Below, one piece after another: positions 34,325 through 43,515 of a stretch of DNA of 64,000 nucleotides. A program made the position numbers and the translations under genes. Origin of the DNA: Pseudomonas nitroreducens (lineage in GTDB: Bacteria > Pseudomonadota > Gammaproteobacteria > Pseudomonadales > Pseudomonadaceae); NCBI RefSeq assembly GCF_024170165.1, contig NZ_JALJXP010000001.1:248001-312000 (forward strand). Direction: 5' to 3'. A model generated the notes under the pieces. The model did not search any database and was not told where the DNA came from. It saw nothing but the letters and a program-made list of their open reading frames with translations. Numbering within the stretch: position 1 is the stretch's first letter; each line of letters opens with the position of its first letter.

Positions 34325-35238
34325 TAGATGTTTTGCCCTGCGATACGATCGGCCAGTGCTTTTGGCATGTCCTGAATTTCCTCGGTACGCAGAAGTGTGC
34401 AAAAATAATCGTCCGTCAAAAGCCTACGAAGTGTGGTTACGATAATCAGTAATCGTTGCTCATTAATATCCGCTTTCTTGATCATGACTTTTTGCCTTCG
34501 CACTTCTGCCTGATAAGCGTTAAGGAGCTTTTGCGGTGTGTTCAGTCTGTCGCTTCCGGAAGTTTGACCATAGCGTTTGCCCAACGCTTTACGCCGATCG
34601 ATCAAGCGCCTTACACGCATTAGTTGCTCGCCTCGCAATACCCCAGTTTCGTAAGCCTCCATCATGGCTAACTGAATTTCGCTGTCATCCGTACGAGCAA
34701 TTTCCATGGCGAATTTTATGGGAAGCCAACCCTTTTCGACTGCGGCTATTAGGCGCTCCTCACCTTCACGCAGTAGCATCAGGATTCCCCCTATGTAGCC
34801 TGAATCTAGACAGGTCTTCTCTGCTATCGCTTGGGCCGAATAGCCACGGTCTGAAAGTACTTGAATAGAATTTAAAAGATCTCTGTTAGAGTGCTTGCGA
34901 CGTGCCAAATTTTCCACGAGACTTATGAGAAAGCGATCTGCTTCTCTAGCGCTCACAACGAGACATGGGATGAGCGTCTCGCCAAGCGCTTGGAAAGCCT
35001 CGAAGCGACCTTGACCACAAACTATCTCGTAGGACTCTTCAGCCTGTCTTGCAACTCGCGTCACAGTGATTGGGCGTTTTAAGCCCAGTGCCGCTATGTT
35101 CTCTACTAATTTTGCGAAGACTTGGCGATTACGCACCCGTGGATTAAGTATGCGGATTCTTTCCAGCGGAAGGAGGCGAATATCAGCTTCTTCGGCAATG
35201 TGATGAGTTACTTTTTGATTATCGAAACTGCCACTCAT
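34324..35238 (-). CDS. ParB-like protein with RepB-type C terminus, first of the pair
   Basis: The 304-residue protein has the ParB motifs LGLKRPITVTRV and EIVCGQGRFEAFQALGE (about 50-90), then LVENLARRKHSNRDLLNSI. A helix-turn-helix follows (IAEKTCLDSGYIGGILML, about 135-155). The C terminus (about 180-304) resembles the plasmid partitioning RepB C-terminal domain. It starts within the ATGA overlap with the recombinase stop, so the three genes form one coupled operon. From memory, the combination of serine recombinase plus two such ParB-like proteins recurs in islands of several Proteobacteria. No ParA ATPase is encoded nearby, so classical partition is unlikely. Confidence 0.87.
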   Translation of the reverse strand: MSGSFDNQKVTHHIAEEADIRLLPLERIRILNPRVRNRQVFAKLVENIAALGLKRPITVTRVARQAEESYEIVCGQGRFEAFQALGETLIPCLVVSAREADRFLISLVENLARRKHSNRDLLNSIQVLSDRGYSAQAIAEKTCLDSGYIGGILMLLREGEERLIAAVEKGWLPIKFAMEIARTDDSEIQLAMMEAYETGVLRGEQLMRVRRLIDRRKALGKRYGQTSGSDRLNTPQKLLNAYQAEVRRQKVMIKKADINEQRLLIIVTTLRRLLTDDYFCTLLRTEEIQDMPKALADRIAGQNI

Positions 35239-36800
35239 GCCGCTCTCCTGGTGGGCGAGCGGCGAGAGAGTTCTACTAGCATCTGCAGGTTGTCAAATCT
35301 GTAGATGTTTAACTCTGCCGCGTTGCTTTCCGCAAGTCGGAGTCGTTCCGAGTTTAGATCGAGTGTGGGAAGAATGAAATAATCTAAGACGGACTTTTCT
35401 CTCTCTTGCATTCTTACGGCAATGGTAATGTCTGGATCAAGGCCGAGATCGAAGCGAATTTTCCAGCGCTTAGACCCTCCCGTTGTTATCATGCAGCGGC
35501 AAAGGACGAGAGATACGACGAATTCTTGATTTATGGTCAACAAGTCAGTTGTGGGATCGACTGAGACGTGGGCTCCTGTTGCGCCTATTGCATCAATTGC
35601 TTGTTGTAGTATTACCGGGTGCAGTCGACGTAAACGGCGGTTTGCCTCGATGAATTCATAATCGCGATCGGGTGTGTAGCCAATAAGCGCATATGAGCGA
35701 AGGAGGCTGCCAAAACGATGCTGATAAGCGCTGCTGGATGGGCAGTCGTCAGCTTCGTCGATTAGTAATCCCGACAAGCGACCATGCTGTTCGTAAACGT
35801 GACGAAGCTTACTAAGCATTTCGGTGTCGGGCATTCGATATGAACGAGCTAGGATTAGCTCTTGAGCCGCTCTGAATAGAATTGCCTCAACGATGGGTAG
35901 AAATACGGCATCGGCTCGTACCCATTGCTCCGGAGGATTTCGCACGTGCTTCTGCTTTAGCTTGAAGGATCTGCGATTCCAGACGTTATTGCCGATATAC
36001 TTTTCATTTATGAGTACTTGATGGACAGTGCCGCGAGTCCAGGACTTTCCCCAGTCGGTTAGTACATGGTGGTCGTTCAGCCAAGTTGCAATTTCTCGTT
36101 CACTACGTCCTTCATCGACGAATAATTTATAAATTCCACGAACCGTCTCAATCTCCTCAATTGGCCCTGGGATTAGAATAACTCGGTCTGTCTGTAAGCT
36201 TTTATGCTCACCGTTTCTAAGAATTCCTTTTGGATTTCCCTTGGCGTCGATAAGTTGTCGGCGCAAACCAAATCCGGCAGAGCCTCCTTGCCGGTAGCCG
36301 TGCTCAATCAATCGAGACTGACCAGAAAATACTTTTACTGATAGTTCACGACTGTATTCTCCGGCCATCATGCGCTTGACGCTCTTAATGATGTTCGACA
36401 CCGGAGAACCATCGTTCGTAAATTGTTCCGCACAGTACTGGACAGAGACGCCCGCCTGCCTGCAACGTACTTCGTAGCTTGCGCTAACGTCAGGATCTTG
36501 AAATCGTCCCCACCGGCTGACGTCATACACCAAGATCGTAGTGTAGGTGGCCCGACCGCATTCGACATCGCTGAAAAGCTGCATAAGAGCGTCCCTTCCC
36601 TCGAGACGAAGTCCGCTTTTTCCAGCGTCGGTATACACCCGAACAATCTCCAGATCGTGTGCCGCTGCATAGAGGCGGATTGTATCTAGTTGGTTCTCCG
36701 TCGAGTACTGTTGGTGCTCTGTGGACATGCGAACATAAGCTGCTGCAGCATTTTCTTTGGCCCTGCACTGCTCGCCAGTGAGATATATAGACTTTTGCAT
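35235..36800 (-). CDS. Large serine recombinase
   Basis: The protein has about 521 residues. The resolvase catalytic domain is at the N terminus: AAAYVRMSTEHQQYSTENQ with the nucleophilic Ser in RMST (about 25), then YTDAGKSG and VYDVSRWGRF with the active-site Arg residues. The recombinase domain follows (GFGLRRQLID to RGTVHQVLINEKYIGNNVW). The usual zinc ribbon of large serine integrases is not evident, and the C-terminal 200 residues differ from the common pattern. The ATG at 36800 is eight bases from AGGAG; the ATG at 36806 is too close. It may integrate or excise part of the island or invert DNA, directed by the two ParB-like proteins. Confidence 0.9.
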   Translation of the reverse strand: MQKSIYLTGEQCRAKENAAAAYVRMSTEHQQYSTENQLDTIRLYAAAHDLEIVRVYTDAGKSGLRLEGRDALMQLFSDVECGRATYTTILVYDVSRWGRFQDPDVSASYEVRCRQAGVSVQYCAEQFTNDGSPVSNIIKSVKRMMAGEYSRELSVKVFSGQSRLIEHGYRQGGSAGFGLRRQLIDAKGNPKGILRNGEHKSLQTDRVILIPGPIEEIETVRGIYKLFVDEGRSEREIATWLNDHHVLTDWGKSWTRGTVHQVLINEKYIGNNVWNRRSFKLKQKHVRNPPEQWVRADAVFLPIVEAILFRAAQELILARSYRMPDTEMLSKLRHVYEQHGRLSGLLIDEADDCPSSSAYQHRFGSLLRSYALIGYTPDRDYEFIEANRRLRRLHPVILQQAIDAIGATGAHVSVDPTTDLLTINQEFVVSLVLCRCMITTGGSKRWKIRFDLGLDPDITIAVRMQEREKSVLDYFILPTLDLNSERLRLAESNAAELNIYRFDNLQMLVELSRRSPTRRAA

Positions 36801-36906
36801 TGGCATAACTCCTAACCCTAGTCAATCTGAGTCAAGAGTGACTTTGAGCTCGATATCTCCAACTGCGAAAGTAGCTTTTAAAAAGTAGAAGATAATTGGA
36901 GGAAAA

Positions 36907-37257
36907 ATGTTCACGAAAACGGGCAATATTTTTCTGAATTCCGATCAGTACGCCTACCAGATTGCTCAAGCGTTGCGTACAGAGCTTGGTGCGAGCCATC
37001 AGGCCACCAAGACTCTGATGCGATGGACGAATGCGGCGGAGCGAACGGCTAAGAACTGGTTAGCGGGCTCTTCAGGGCCTCGAGGCGAGCATCTGGTTGC
37101 AATAGTTATGCACTCTGATGCTGCACTAGACGCGTTCTTGAGCATGGCGAAGAGACCGCATGCATCGATCTCCGTCGAATTACCGCTACTCAGGCAACGA
37201 CTAGTTGATACTGTTGCAGCAATTGATGCGTTGTCCTCCTCCACGCGACACGACTAG
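36907..37257 (+). CDS. Small HTH regulator divergent from the recombinase operon
   Basis: The 116-residue protein begins MFTKTGNIFLNSDQYAYQIA, with GGAGG six bases upstream of the ATG. A helix-turn-helix-like region spans LGASHQATKTLMRWTNAAER and TAKNWLAGSSGPRGEHLVAI (about 30-70). From memory, close relatives sit beside recombinase/ParB-like operons in islands of other Proteobacteria. It is the natural candidate regulator of the divergent recombinase operon across the 106-bp AT-rich promoter region. Confidence 0.78.
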   Translation: MFTKTGNIFLNSDQYAYQIAQALRTELGASHQATKTLMRWTNAAERTAKNWLAGSSGPRGEHLVAIVMHSDAALDAFLSMAKRPHASISVELPLLRQRLVDTVAAIDALSSSTRHD

Positions 37258-37501
37258 CTCTGATCGTTGCAGCCCGCACTTGACGCCGCGCGACACAATG
37301 AGCTTCAGAAAGGGGGCTTTTTGTATTGAATTCACTCGACTCGCTGACATAAGAGGGAATAGGATGTTTGAGGCGCCCGCCAAACTTGCACACGAGTTAA
37401 AACAGGCATTCCTCTTTAGCTTGAAACCACCTACCGCGCGGCCGTGCGGGGCTTAAACGTGTGCTGCTCGCTCCTATCGGCTGTGCACCGAGGATGGTTT
37501 C

Positions 37502-38602
37502 ATGTCCCTCAGATCGTTCGCATTCGGCGTCAAACAACACCTTCAGTCCACAATCGGCGTGCCGATTTCGCATAGCCACGTTTATGAGCTGCTCGCCAGC
37601 GCCTTTGGCTTCCATTCAAGCGCGGCGTTGAACTCTGATCACCTGCTGGCGGTGGCTACGAACAGTTCTGGGCGGTCGATCTCCCCAGCATTGCTGCAGC
37701 GCCGTTTGGCGGAGTTAGGGTATGGGGAAACGGCGACTCGAGCGGCCGAAATCCTAGCTGCCTATATAAAGGAGGGGGATTTGGCGTGCTACAGCTTGCG
37801 TAATGTCGTTTCCATCTTGCAGGAAGATCCGTTCGAGCTTCTGGATGTCGAGACAGATGCTGAGCTCCAGGTGCTAATCGATGGGTTGGACAGGCTGGCG
37901 GGGAAAGGAAACCCAGCTGCCCATTTTGCGCTGGCCCTCCTGTATGGGGGAGAGCGCACCGATGACGACCATCAGCCAGGAATGGGAGGCGAGTATTGGT
38001 TGGAGCGTATGCAGGCCGGAGAGGCATTGGATGGCATTCCGCTCGAATGGGCGATTACGGCACAGGAGCTCCAGCAAAAAAGGTCACTGCGTCTTTTTCA
38101 TCTAATGCGCGCGGCGGCGCTGGGACATCATGGTGCAGTGTTGGAGCTGGCTGAGCTGGGCGAAGATCCCCGATGGCTCGAGCAAGCCTGGAACCTCGAT
38201 TCAGTTGATGACCCTCTGCGCCTGGCAGAGCTTGCCTATGGCCATGGTCGTGAAGAGGATGCGCGGCGTTGGTACTACGTGGCTGCAGCGCAAGGGGATA
38301 CAGAAGCGATGAGGACGCTCGTTGAGGAGCTTGAGCCGAACAACCACTTTCAGGGATGGGTCTGGATCTATTTATCTGCAGAGCTGGACAATGATATTCG
38401 CCGGGGCACCATGCGGGCTTACCACGATGGTGGGGCCTATGACGGAGAGCTGTACGACGACGATATCGGTGGGCCGCTATACGTCGATGGTGATGAGGGC
38501 GTGCATATCCCAGCATTGGACGCAGCGTCTGATACTCGAGCAAAGCTTTTGGCGAAGGAACTCTATTCCAAGCTGAATGACTCGCTCCCCGAGACTAAAT
38601 GA
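37502..38602 (+). CDS. Sel1/TPR-like repeat protein
   Basis: The 366-residue protein starts after GAGGATGGTTTC. Residues about 120-280 hold Sel1-type helical repeats (GNPAAHFALALLYGGER, ALGHHGAVLELAELG and GREEDARRWYYVAAAQGDTEAM). The N-terminal 40 residues (YELLASAFGFHSSAAL) resemble the small helical module found at the N terminus of several phage-defence and toxin-associated Sel1-like proteins. The last 70 residues are acidic. No catalytic motif. It is the last gene before the right transposon end. Confidence 0.75.
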   Translation: MSLRSFAFGVKQHLQSTIGVPISHSHVYELLASAFGFHSSAALNSDHLLAVATNSSGRSISPALLQRRLAELGYGETATRAAEILAAYIKEGDLACYSLRNVVSILQEDPFELLDVETDAELQVLIDGLDRLAGKGNPAAHFALALLYGGERTDDDHQPGMGGEYWLERMQAGEALDGIPLEWAITAQELQQKRSLRLFHLMRAAALGHHGAVLELAELGEDPRWLEQAWNLDSVDDPLRLAELAYGHGREEDARRWYYVAAAQGDTEAMRTLVEELEPNNHFQGWVWIYLSAELDNDIRRGTMRAYHDGGAYDGELYDDDIGGPLYVDGDEGVHIPALDAASDTRAKLLAKELYSKLNDSLPETK

Positions 38603-38651
38603 TGAGTTAACAGTTCGGTGCTCTCTGCAATGAGCTCTGAGTTAAAACTTG

Positions 38652-38843
38652 ATTATTTGGCCGGTCGGAGTAGGATATTTACAGTTCTTGACAGCTTGTC
38701 AATTTATGAGGTGGAAAGTAACTTTTGGCGAAAGTAGATTTTCATTAAATAACTTTAGCCGAAGCTGAAATTAACTTTGACCGAACTGTTGTCTAACGCT
38801 GATTTTCAGAAGCGTCAAAGTTGATTATCTTTTCCCACCTACA
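38652..38843 (-). repeat. Right transposon end: terminal repeat plus multiple TnsB-like boxes
   Basis: Read inwards from 38843 on the minus strand the sequence begins TGTAGGTGGG and then AAAAGATAA. Further boxes are GGTCAAAGTTA (38772-38782), GGCTAAAGTTA (38750-38760), GCCAAAAGTTA (38719-38729) and GGCCAAATAATC (38651-38662). One copy in the other direction, GTCAAAGTTGA, lies at 38815-38824. The region is AT-rich and gene-free. A left end with three boxes and a right end with more boxes is the Tn7 arrangement. Confidence 0.72.
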
Positions 38844-38861
38844 TCCGGGAACGCTCCAGGC

Positions 38862-38895
38862 AAAAAGAAAGGGCCCTTCGGGGCCCTTTTCTTTT
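38862..38895. terminator. Bidirectional Rho-independent terminator (native gyrB/plsC terminator)
   Basis: AAAGAAAGGGCCC, a TTCG tetraloop and GGGCCCTTTTCTTT form a strong hairpin with A and T tracts on either side. It lies 19 bp outside the right transposon end and 26 bp from the plsC stop. Before the insertion it would have stood between the convergent gyrB and plsC genes and served both. Confidence 0.9.
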
Positions 38896-38920
38896 GTCTC
38901 GCGTTTATCCGCGGGATGCC

Positions 38921-39694
38921 TCAGGAGGCTTCGGCGACTGTCTGTGGCGTGGCGTCGGCCGGCAGTTCACCCATGTCGCGCAGGGTCTGGATAACCCAGT
39001 TTTCGGCACGCTGGTTGAGCTCGGTGATGGCGCGTGCGCCCTCACCTTCGGCGTACATGGCCGGGCCGATCACCACCTGGATGGTGCCGGGGTACTTCGC
39101 CCAGCCGTTCTTCGGCCAGCAGTGCCCGGCGTTGTGGGCGATCGGTAGTACCGGCAGGTTGGCATTGACTGCCAGGGAGGCGCCGCCGCGGGAGAACTTG
39201 CCGATCTGGCCGGTGGGAACGCGGGTGCCTTCGGGGAAGATCAGTACCCAGGCGCCCTTCTTGAGGCATTCATCGCCCTGCTTGGCTATCTGCTTGAGGG
39301 CTACCTTGGGTTGCTCGCGGTTGATGGCGATGGGCTTGAGCAGCGCCATGGCCCAGCCGAAGAAGGGCACGAACAGCAGCTCGCGTTTGAGCACCAGCGC
39401 CAGCGGCTCGAAGTAGCCGGTGAGGAAGAAGGTCTCCCAGGTGCTCTGGTGTTTGGCCAGGATCACGCAGGGCTGGTCGGGGATGTTCTCCGCGCCCTTG
39501 AGTTCGTAGCGCACGCCGACTACCCAGCTGGCGAGCCAGACGGCGAACTTGCACCAGGCCTGGGCAATGAAGCGGTAGCGCGCGCGGTACGGCAGGAAGG
39601 GCGCAATGAGCAGGCTGAGGGTGCCCCAGACGAAAGCGCTGAACGACAGCAGCAGGTAGAAGAGAACGGTTCTGATGGCCTGCACTATCGACAT
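38921..39694 (-). CDS. plsC: 1-acyl-sn-glycerol-3-phosphate acyltransferase
   Basis: The protein has 257 residues. Two N-terminal hydrophobic stretches anchor it in the inner membrane. The acyltransferase motifs are KHQSTWETFF (about 75-84, the HX4-acidic motif) and FPEGTRVP (about 148-155). It adds the second acyl chain in phosphatidic acid synthesis. It is the last gene of the leftward glyQ-glyS-gmhB-plsC cluster, 13 bp after gmhB. The same gene follows gyrB directly in P. aeruginosa, where it is known as lptA. Confidence 0.93.
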   Translation of the reverse strand: MSIVQAIRTVLFYLLLSFSAFVWGTLSLLIAPFLPYRARYRFIAQAWCKFAVWLASWVVGVRYELKGAENIPDQPCVILAKHQSTWETFFLTGYFEPLALVLKRELLFVPFFGWAMALLKPIAINREQPKVALKQIAKQGDECLKKGAWVLIFPEGTRVPTGQIGKFSRGGASLAVNANLPVLPIAHNAGHCWPKNGWAKYPGTIQVVIGPAMYAEGEGARAITELNQRAENWVIQTLRDMGELPADATPQTVAEAS

Positions 39695-39707
39695 GGGGGA
39701 TGGGTCC

Positions 39708-40238
39708 TCAGGAAAGAAGTTGGTCGGCTACTGCCGCCAGATCGTCGAATACCAGCGTGCCTTCGGGCAACGGCTTGGTCAGGGTTCGCTCGCCTTTGCC
39801 GGTTTTTACCAACACGGGCTGACAATCGACGGCCCGTGCGGCGTCCAGGTCACCCCGGCTGTCACCTACGAACCAGATACCGCGCAGATCTGCGCCGTAG
39901 TGCTGGGCGATCTGCAGCAGCATACCGGGTTTCGGCTTGCGGCAGTCGCAGCCCTCGTCGGGGCCATGGGGGCAGTAGACGACCAGGCCGAGTTCACCGC
40001 CCTGCTCTGCTACCAGGTCGCGCAGGCGCTGGTGCATGCTCTCCAGGGTGGCCAGGTCGTAATAGCCGCGGGCAATGCCCGACTGGTTGGTGGCCACGGC
40101 CACGGTCCAGCCAGCCTTGCTCAGGCGGGCGATGGCAGCGATCGCGCTGGGGATCGGAATCCACTCGTCGAGGGATTTGATGTATGCGTCCGAGTCCTGG
40201 TTGATGACTCCGTCGCGGTCGAGGATCAGTAGCTTCAT
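39708..40238 (-). CDS. gmhB: D,D-heptose 1,7-bisphosphate phosphatase
   Basis: The 176-residue HAD phosphatase has motif I ILDRDGVINQD (5-15, nucleophile and acid Asp), ATNQSG (about 51-56), a zinc-loop-like CPHGPDEGCDCRKPKPGM (about 92-109) and VGDSRGDLDAA (about 128-138). It removes the C7 phosphate of heptose bisphosphate in LPS core heptose synthesis. It is followed after 13 bp by plsC, so it shares envelope biogenesis context. Confidence 0.93.
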   Translation of the reverse strand: MKLLILDRDGVINQDSDAYIKSLDEWIPIPSAIAAIARLSKAGWTVAVATNQSGIARGYYDLATLESMHQRLRDLVAEQGGELGLVVYCPHGPDEGCDCRKPKPGMLLQIAQHYGADLRGIWFVGDSRGDLDAARAVDCQPVLVKTGKGERTLTKPLPEGTLVFDDLAAVADQLLS

Positions 40239-40263
40239 GGATGCTTTCGATAAGTCGGAAATG

Positions 40264-40310
40264 AAAAAGCCGGGAGTCCGTCACGGCGAACCGTTGCGAA
40301 CTCCCGGCCT
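40264..40310 (-). terminator. Terminator after glyS
   Basis: On the minus strand GCCGGGAGT and ACTCCCGGC pair across a 22-base partly structured loop and are followed by TTTTTC. It lies between the glyS stop (40322) and the gmhB start (40238), so it would limit read-through from glyQS into gmhB-plsC. Confidence 0.75.
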
Positions 40311-40321
40311 TCAGGCGGGCA

Positions 40322-42376
40322 TCAACCCAGCAGCGAGATGTCGGCGACGCCGAGGAACAACCCGCGCAGCTTCGCCAGCAGCGCGTAGCGGTTGGCCTTC
40401 ACGGCGTTGTCGTCCGCGTTGACCAGGACTTCCTCGAAGAAGGCATCGACCGGCGCGCGCAGGGCCGCCAGGCGGGCCAGGGCGGCGCGATAGTCGCGAG
40501 CCGCGGCCAGCGGAGCCACTTCGCTCTCGGCAGTCGCCACGGCGCTGCCAAGGGCCTTCTCGGCGGTCTCGGTGAACAGGCTGGCGTTGACGGTGGCAGG
40601 TACTTCACCTTCGGCCTTGGCCAGGATGTTCGACACGCGCTTGTTGGCGGCGGCCAGGGCTTCGGCTTCGGGCAGCTGACGGAACGCCTGCACGGCCTGC
40701 ACGCGCTGGTCGAAGTCCAGCGGAGCGGTCGGCTTGAGCGCACGCACGGCCTGGTACACGGCGACGTTGACGCCTTCGTCCTCGTAACGGGCGCGCAGAC
40801 GGTCGAAGACGAAGTCCTGCACCTGTTCGGACAGGCCTTCGGCCTTCACCTTGTCGCCGTACTGGGCCACGGCCACGCCGATGGCGTCGACCAGGTCGAG
40901 GTCCAGCTGCTTCTCGATGAGGATGCGCAGCACGCCCAGGGCGGCACGGCGCAGGGCGTACGGGTCCTTGCTGCCGGTGGGCAGCATGCCGATGCCGAAG
41001 ATGCCGACCAGGGTGTCGAGCTTGTCGGCCACGGCCACCGCGGCACCGGTCAGGGTCCCCGGCAGTTCGGCGCCGGCGCCGCGCGGCATGTACTGCTCGT
41101 TCAGCGCCAGGGCGACGTCCTTGGCCTCGCCACCGGCGGTGGCGTAGTAGTAACCGGCGATGCCCTGCATCTCCGGGAACTCGCCGACCATCTCGGTGGC
41201 CAGGTCGCACTTGGAAAGGATGCCGGCGCGGGCAGCGTTGGTTGCGTCACCACCGATGCGCTCGGCGATGTAGGCGGCCAGCCTGGAAACGCGCTCGGCC
41301 TTGTCAAAGACGGTGCCCAGCTGGGCCTGGAATACCACGTTCTTCAGACGGGTGTTGAAGGCTTCCAGCGGTTGCTTCTGGTCCTGCTTGAAGAAGAACT
41401 CGGCGTCGGTCAGGCGCGGGCGCACGACCTTCTCGTTGCCGGAGACGATGTTCTCCGGCGCCTTGCTCTCGACGTTGGCCACGGTGATGAAGCGCGGCAG
41501 CAGCTTGCCGTTGGCGTCCAGCAGGCAGAAGTATTTCTGGTTGTCCTGCATGGTGGTGATCAGGGCTTCCTGCGGCACGGCGAGGAAGCGCTCCTCGAAC
41601 GAGCACACCAGCGGCACCGGCCACTCGACCAGCGCGGTCACTTCGTCCAGCAGGTCGGCGGGGACGATGGCGCTGCCCTTCTGCTCGGCAGCCAGTTCGG
41701 CAACGCGCTTGGAGATGATCTCGCGGCGCTCGGCGAAGTCGGCCAGCACATAGGCGCTGCGCAGATCTTCCAGGTAGTTGCCCGGAGCGGAGATGCGCAC
41801 GTTGGTCGGGTTGTGGAAGCGGTGGCCACGGGATTCACGACCGGCCTTCTTGGTCAGGATCTCGCAGTCGACGACGTCGTCGCCGAACAGCATCACCAGC
41901 CACTGGGTCGGGCGCACGAACTCTTCACGACGGGCCGCCCAGCGCATGCGCTTGGGAATCGGCAGGTCATTCAGCGAGGCTTCGACGATGCCCGGCAGCA
42001 GGCCTACAGCAGGCTGGCCGGCGATGGTCTGGCTGAACTTGAGTTTCGGGCCGCTCTTGTCGATCTGCTCCAGGTCCACGCCGCACTTCTTGGCGAAGCC
42101 GAGGGCTGCCTGGGTCGGGTTACCGCTGGCGTCGAAGGCAGCCTGCAGTGGCGGGCCGTCGAGGTTCACGGTGCGATCGGGCTGTTGCACGGCGAGCTGG
42201 TCGATCTGTACGGCCAGGCGACGCGGCGCGGCGTAGCAGCGCGCGGCAGCGTAGGTCAGACCGGCGGCCTTGAGGCCCTTCTCGATGCCGGCCAGGAAGG
42301 CTTCACCGAGGCTCTTCAGCGCCTTGGGTGGCAGCTCTTCGGTGCCCAGTTCGACGAGGAAATCCTTCGCGCTCAT
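40322..42376 (-). CDS. glyS: Glycyl-tRNA synthetase beta subunit
   Basis: This 684-residue protein has the GlyS start [20 protein letters not shown], the HD-like core and a C-terminal anticodon-binding region near 570-660. With GlyQ it forms the alpha2beta2 synthetase that charges tRNA-Gly. The ATG overlaps the glyQ stop (TAATG), so the two subunits are translationally coupled. Confidence 0.97.
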   Translation of the reverse strand: MSAKDFLVELGTEELPPKALKSLGEAFLAGIEKGLKAAGLTYAAARCYAAPRRLAVQIDQLAVQQPDRTVNLDGPPLQAAFDASGNPTQAALGFAKKCGVDLEQIDKSGPKLKFSQTIAGQPAVGLLPGIVEASLNDLPIPKRMRWAARREEFVRPTQWLVMLFGDDVVDCEILTKKAGRESRGHRFHNPTNVRISAPGNYLEDLRSAYVLADFAERREIISKRVAELAAEQKGSAIVPADLLDEVTALVEWPVPLVCSFEERFLAVPQEALITTMQDNQKYFCLLDANGKLLPRFITVANVESKAPENIVSGNEKVVRPRLTDAEFFFKQDQKQPLEAFNTRLKNVVFQAQLGTVFDKAERVSRLAAYIAERIGGDATNAARAGILSKCDLATEMVGEFPEMQGIAGYYYATAGGEAKDVALALNEQYMPRGAGAELPGTLTGAAVAVADKLDTLVGIFGIGMLPTGSKDPYALRRAALGVLRILIEKQLDLDLVDAIGVAVAQYGDKVKAEGLSEQVQDFVFDRLRARYEDEGVNVAVYQAVRALKPTAPLDFDQRVQAVQAFRQLPEAEALAAANKRVSNILAKAEGEVPATVNASLFTETAEKALGSAVATAESEVAPLAAARDYRAALARLAALRAPVDAFFEEVLVNADDNAVKANRYALLAKLRGLFLGVADISLLG

Positions 42377-43323
42377 TATTCGGCCTCCTTCAGCTTGGCC
42401 AGTACTTCGTCACGCAATTCGGCGGTGGCCATCGGGAAGCCGAGGCGGGCGCGGGCCTGCAGGTAGCTCTGCGCCACGGCGCGGGCCAGGGTGCGCACGC
42501 GCAGGATGTAGCGCTGACGCTCGGTCACCGAGATGGCGCGGCGGGCGTCCAGCAGGTTGAAGGTGTGCGAGGCCTTGAGGACCATCTCGTAGGTCGGCAG
42601 TGGCAGCTGCAGCTCGATCAGGCGATTCGCTTCGCTTTCGTAGAAGTCGAACAGCTCGAACAGCTTCTCGACGTTGGCGTGTTCGAAGTTGTAGGTCGAC
42701 TGCTCCACCTCGTTCTGGTGGAACACGTCGCCGTAGGTGACCTTGCCGAACGGGCCGTCGGCCCAGACCAGGTCGTACACCGAGTCGACGCCCTGGATGT
42801 ACATGGCCAGGCGCTCCAGGCCGTAGGTGATTTCACCGGTGACCGGGTAGCACTCGATGCCGCCGACCTGCTGGAAGTAGGTGAACTGGGTGACTTCCAT
42901 GCCGTTCAGCCAGATTTCCCAGCCCAGACCCCAGGCGCCGAGGGTCGGCGATTCCCAGTTGTCCTCGACGAAACGGATGTCGTGCACCAGCGGGTCGATA
43001 CCGATGGCCTGCAGCGAGCCCAGGTACAGCTCCTGGAAGTTTTCCGGGTTGGGCTTCAGGACCACCTGGAACTGGTAGTAGTGCTGCAGGCGGTTGGGGT
43101 TCTCGCCGTAGCGGCCGTCGGTGGGACGGCGGCTCGGTTGCACGTACGCCGCGTTCCAGGTTTCCGGGCCCACGGCGCGGAGGAAGGTGGCGGTGTGGAA
43201 GGTGCCTGCGCCTACTTCCATGTCGTAGGGCTGCAGCACCACACAGCCCTGATCGGCCCAGTATTTTTGCAGGGCGAGGATCAGGTCCTGGAAGGTGGGC
43301 ACGGCGGGCGTAGTCTGGCTCAC
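42376..43323 (-). CDS. glyQ: Glycyl-tRNA synthetase alpha subunit
   Basis: The product has 315 residues beginning [19 protein letters not shown] and contains the class II synthetase core ([17 protein letters not shown]). The start is a GTG at 43323, chosen because AGGTGA lies five bases upstream and the length then equals that of GlyQ in P. aeruginosa. Another GTG at 43332 has no ribosome site. First gene of the leftward cluster. Confidence 0.95.
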   Translation of the reverse strand: MSQTTPAVPTFQDLILALQKYWADQGCVVLQPYDMEVGAGTFHTATFLRAVGPETWNAAYVQPSRRPTDGRYGENPNRLQHYYQFQVVLKPNPENFQELYLGSLQAIGIDPLVHDIRFVEDNWESPTLGAWGLGWEIWLNGMEVTQFTYFQQVGGIECYPVTGEITYGLERLAMYIQGVDSVYDLVWADGPFGKVTYGDVFHQNEVEQSTYNFEHANVEKLFELFDFYESEANRLIELQLPLPTYEMVLKASHTFNLLDARRAISVTERQRYILRVRTLARAVAQSYLQARARLGFPMATAELRDEVLAKLKEAE

Positions 43324-43515
43324 GAATTTCACCTGTGCTGGATATGCGACTAAAACCCGGCAGTATACCGCAAGACGCTTGCAGCTTGGGCTTCACAGCG
43401 CTGTTTGCGCGACCGTTCGTACGCCCTGGATGAGCGAAAAATCGGCGACATGACTGTGTTTTTGTACAGCCTTTTGTCTATAGTCAGAACCTTCCCGTTT
43501 CCAAGGCCGACTGCC

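Larger units (their letters stand above)
282..38843. mobile_element. Tn7-like transposon inserted just downstream of gyrB
   Basis: Seen directly: the inverted terminal sequence TGTAGGTGGG starts at 282 and, as its complement, ends at 38843. Over 22 bp the two ends match at about 17 positions. Sub-terminal boxes close to GGCCAAAGTTA follow at both ends (three left, four to five right), like the asymmetric TnsB sites of Tn7. The ends have the TGT...ACA termini usual for elements moved by TnsB-type transposases. The element encodes TnsA, TnsB, TnsC and TniQ/TnsD. The flanking 5-mers are TCCTG (277-281) and TCCGG (38844-38848), so a 5-bp target duplication would need one mutation. That the Tns genes in the middle move these ends is inference; nested elements are possible. 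Confidence 0.75.

Noticed and set aside
36840-36900. Possible internal transposon end (CGAAAGTAGCTTTT, like part of the right end)
   Set aside because: A single partial match in the recombinase promoter region, with no terminal TGTAGGTGGG nearby.
37364-37456. 30-codon frame MFEAPAKLAHELKQAF... with a fair ribosome site
   Set aside because: Too short and without conservation evidence; could be a leader peptide for the Sel1-like gene but unsupported.
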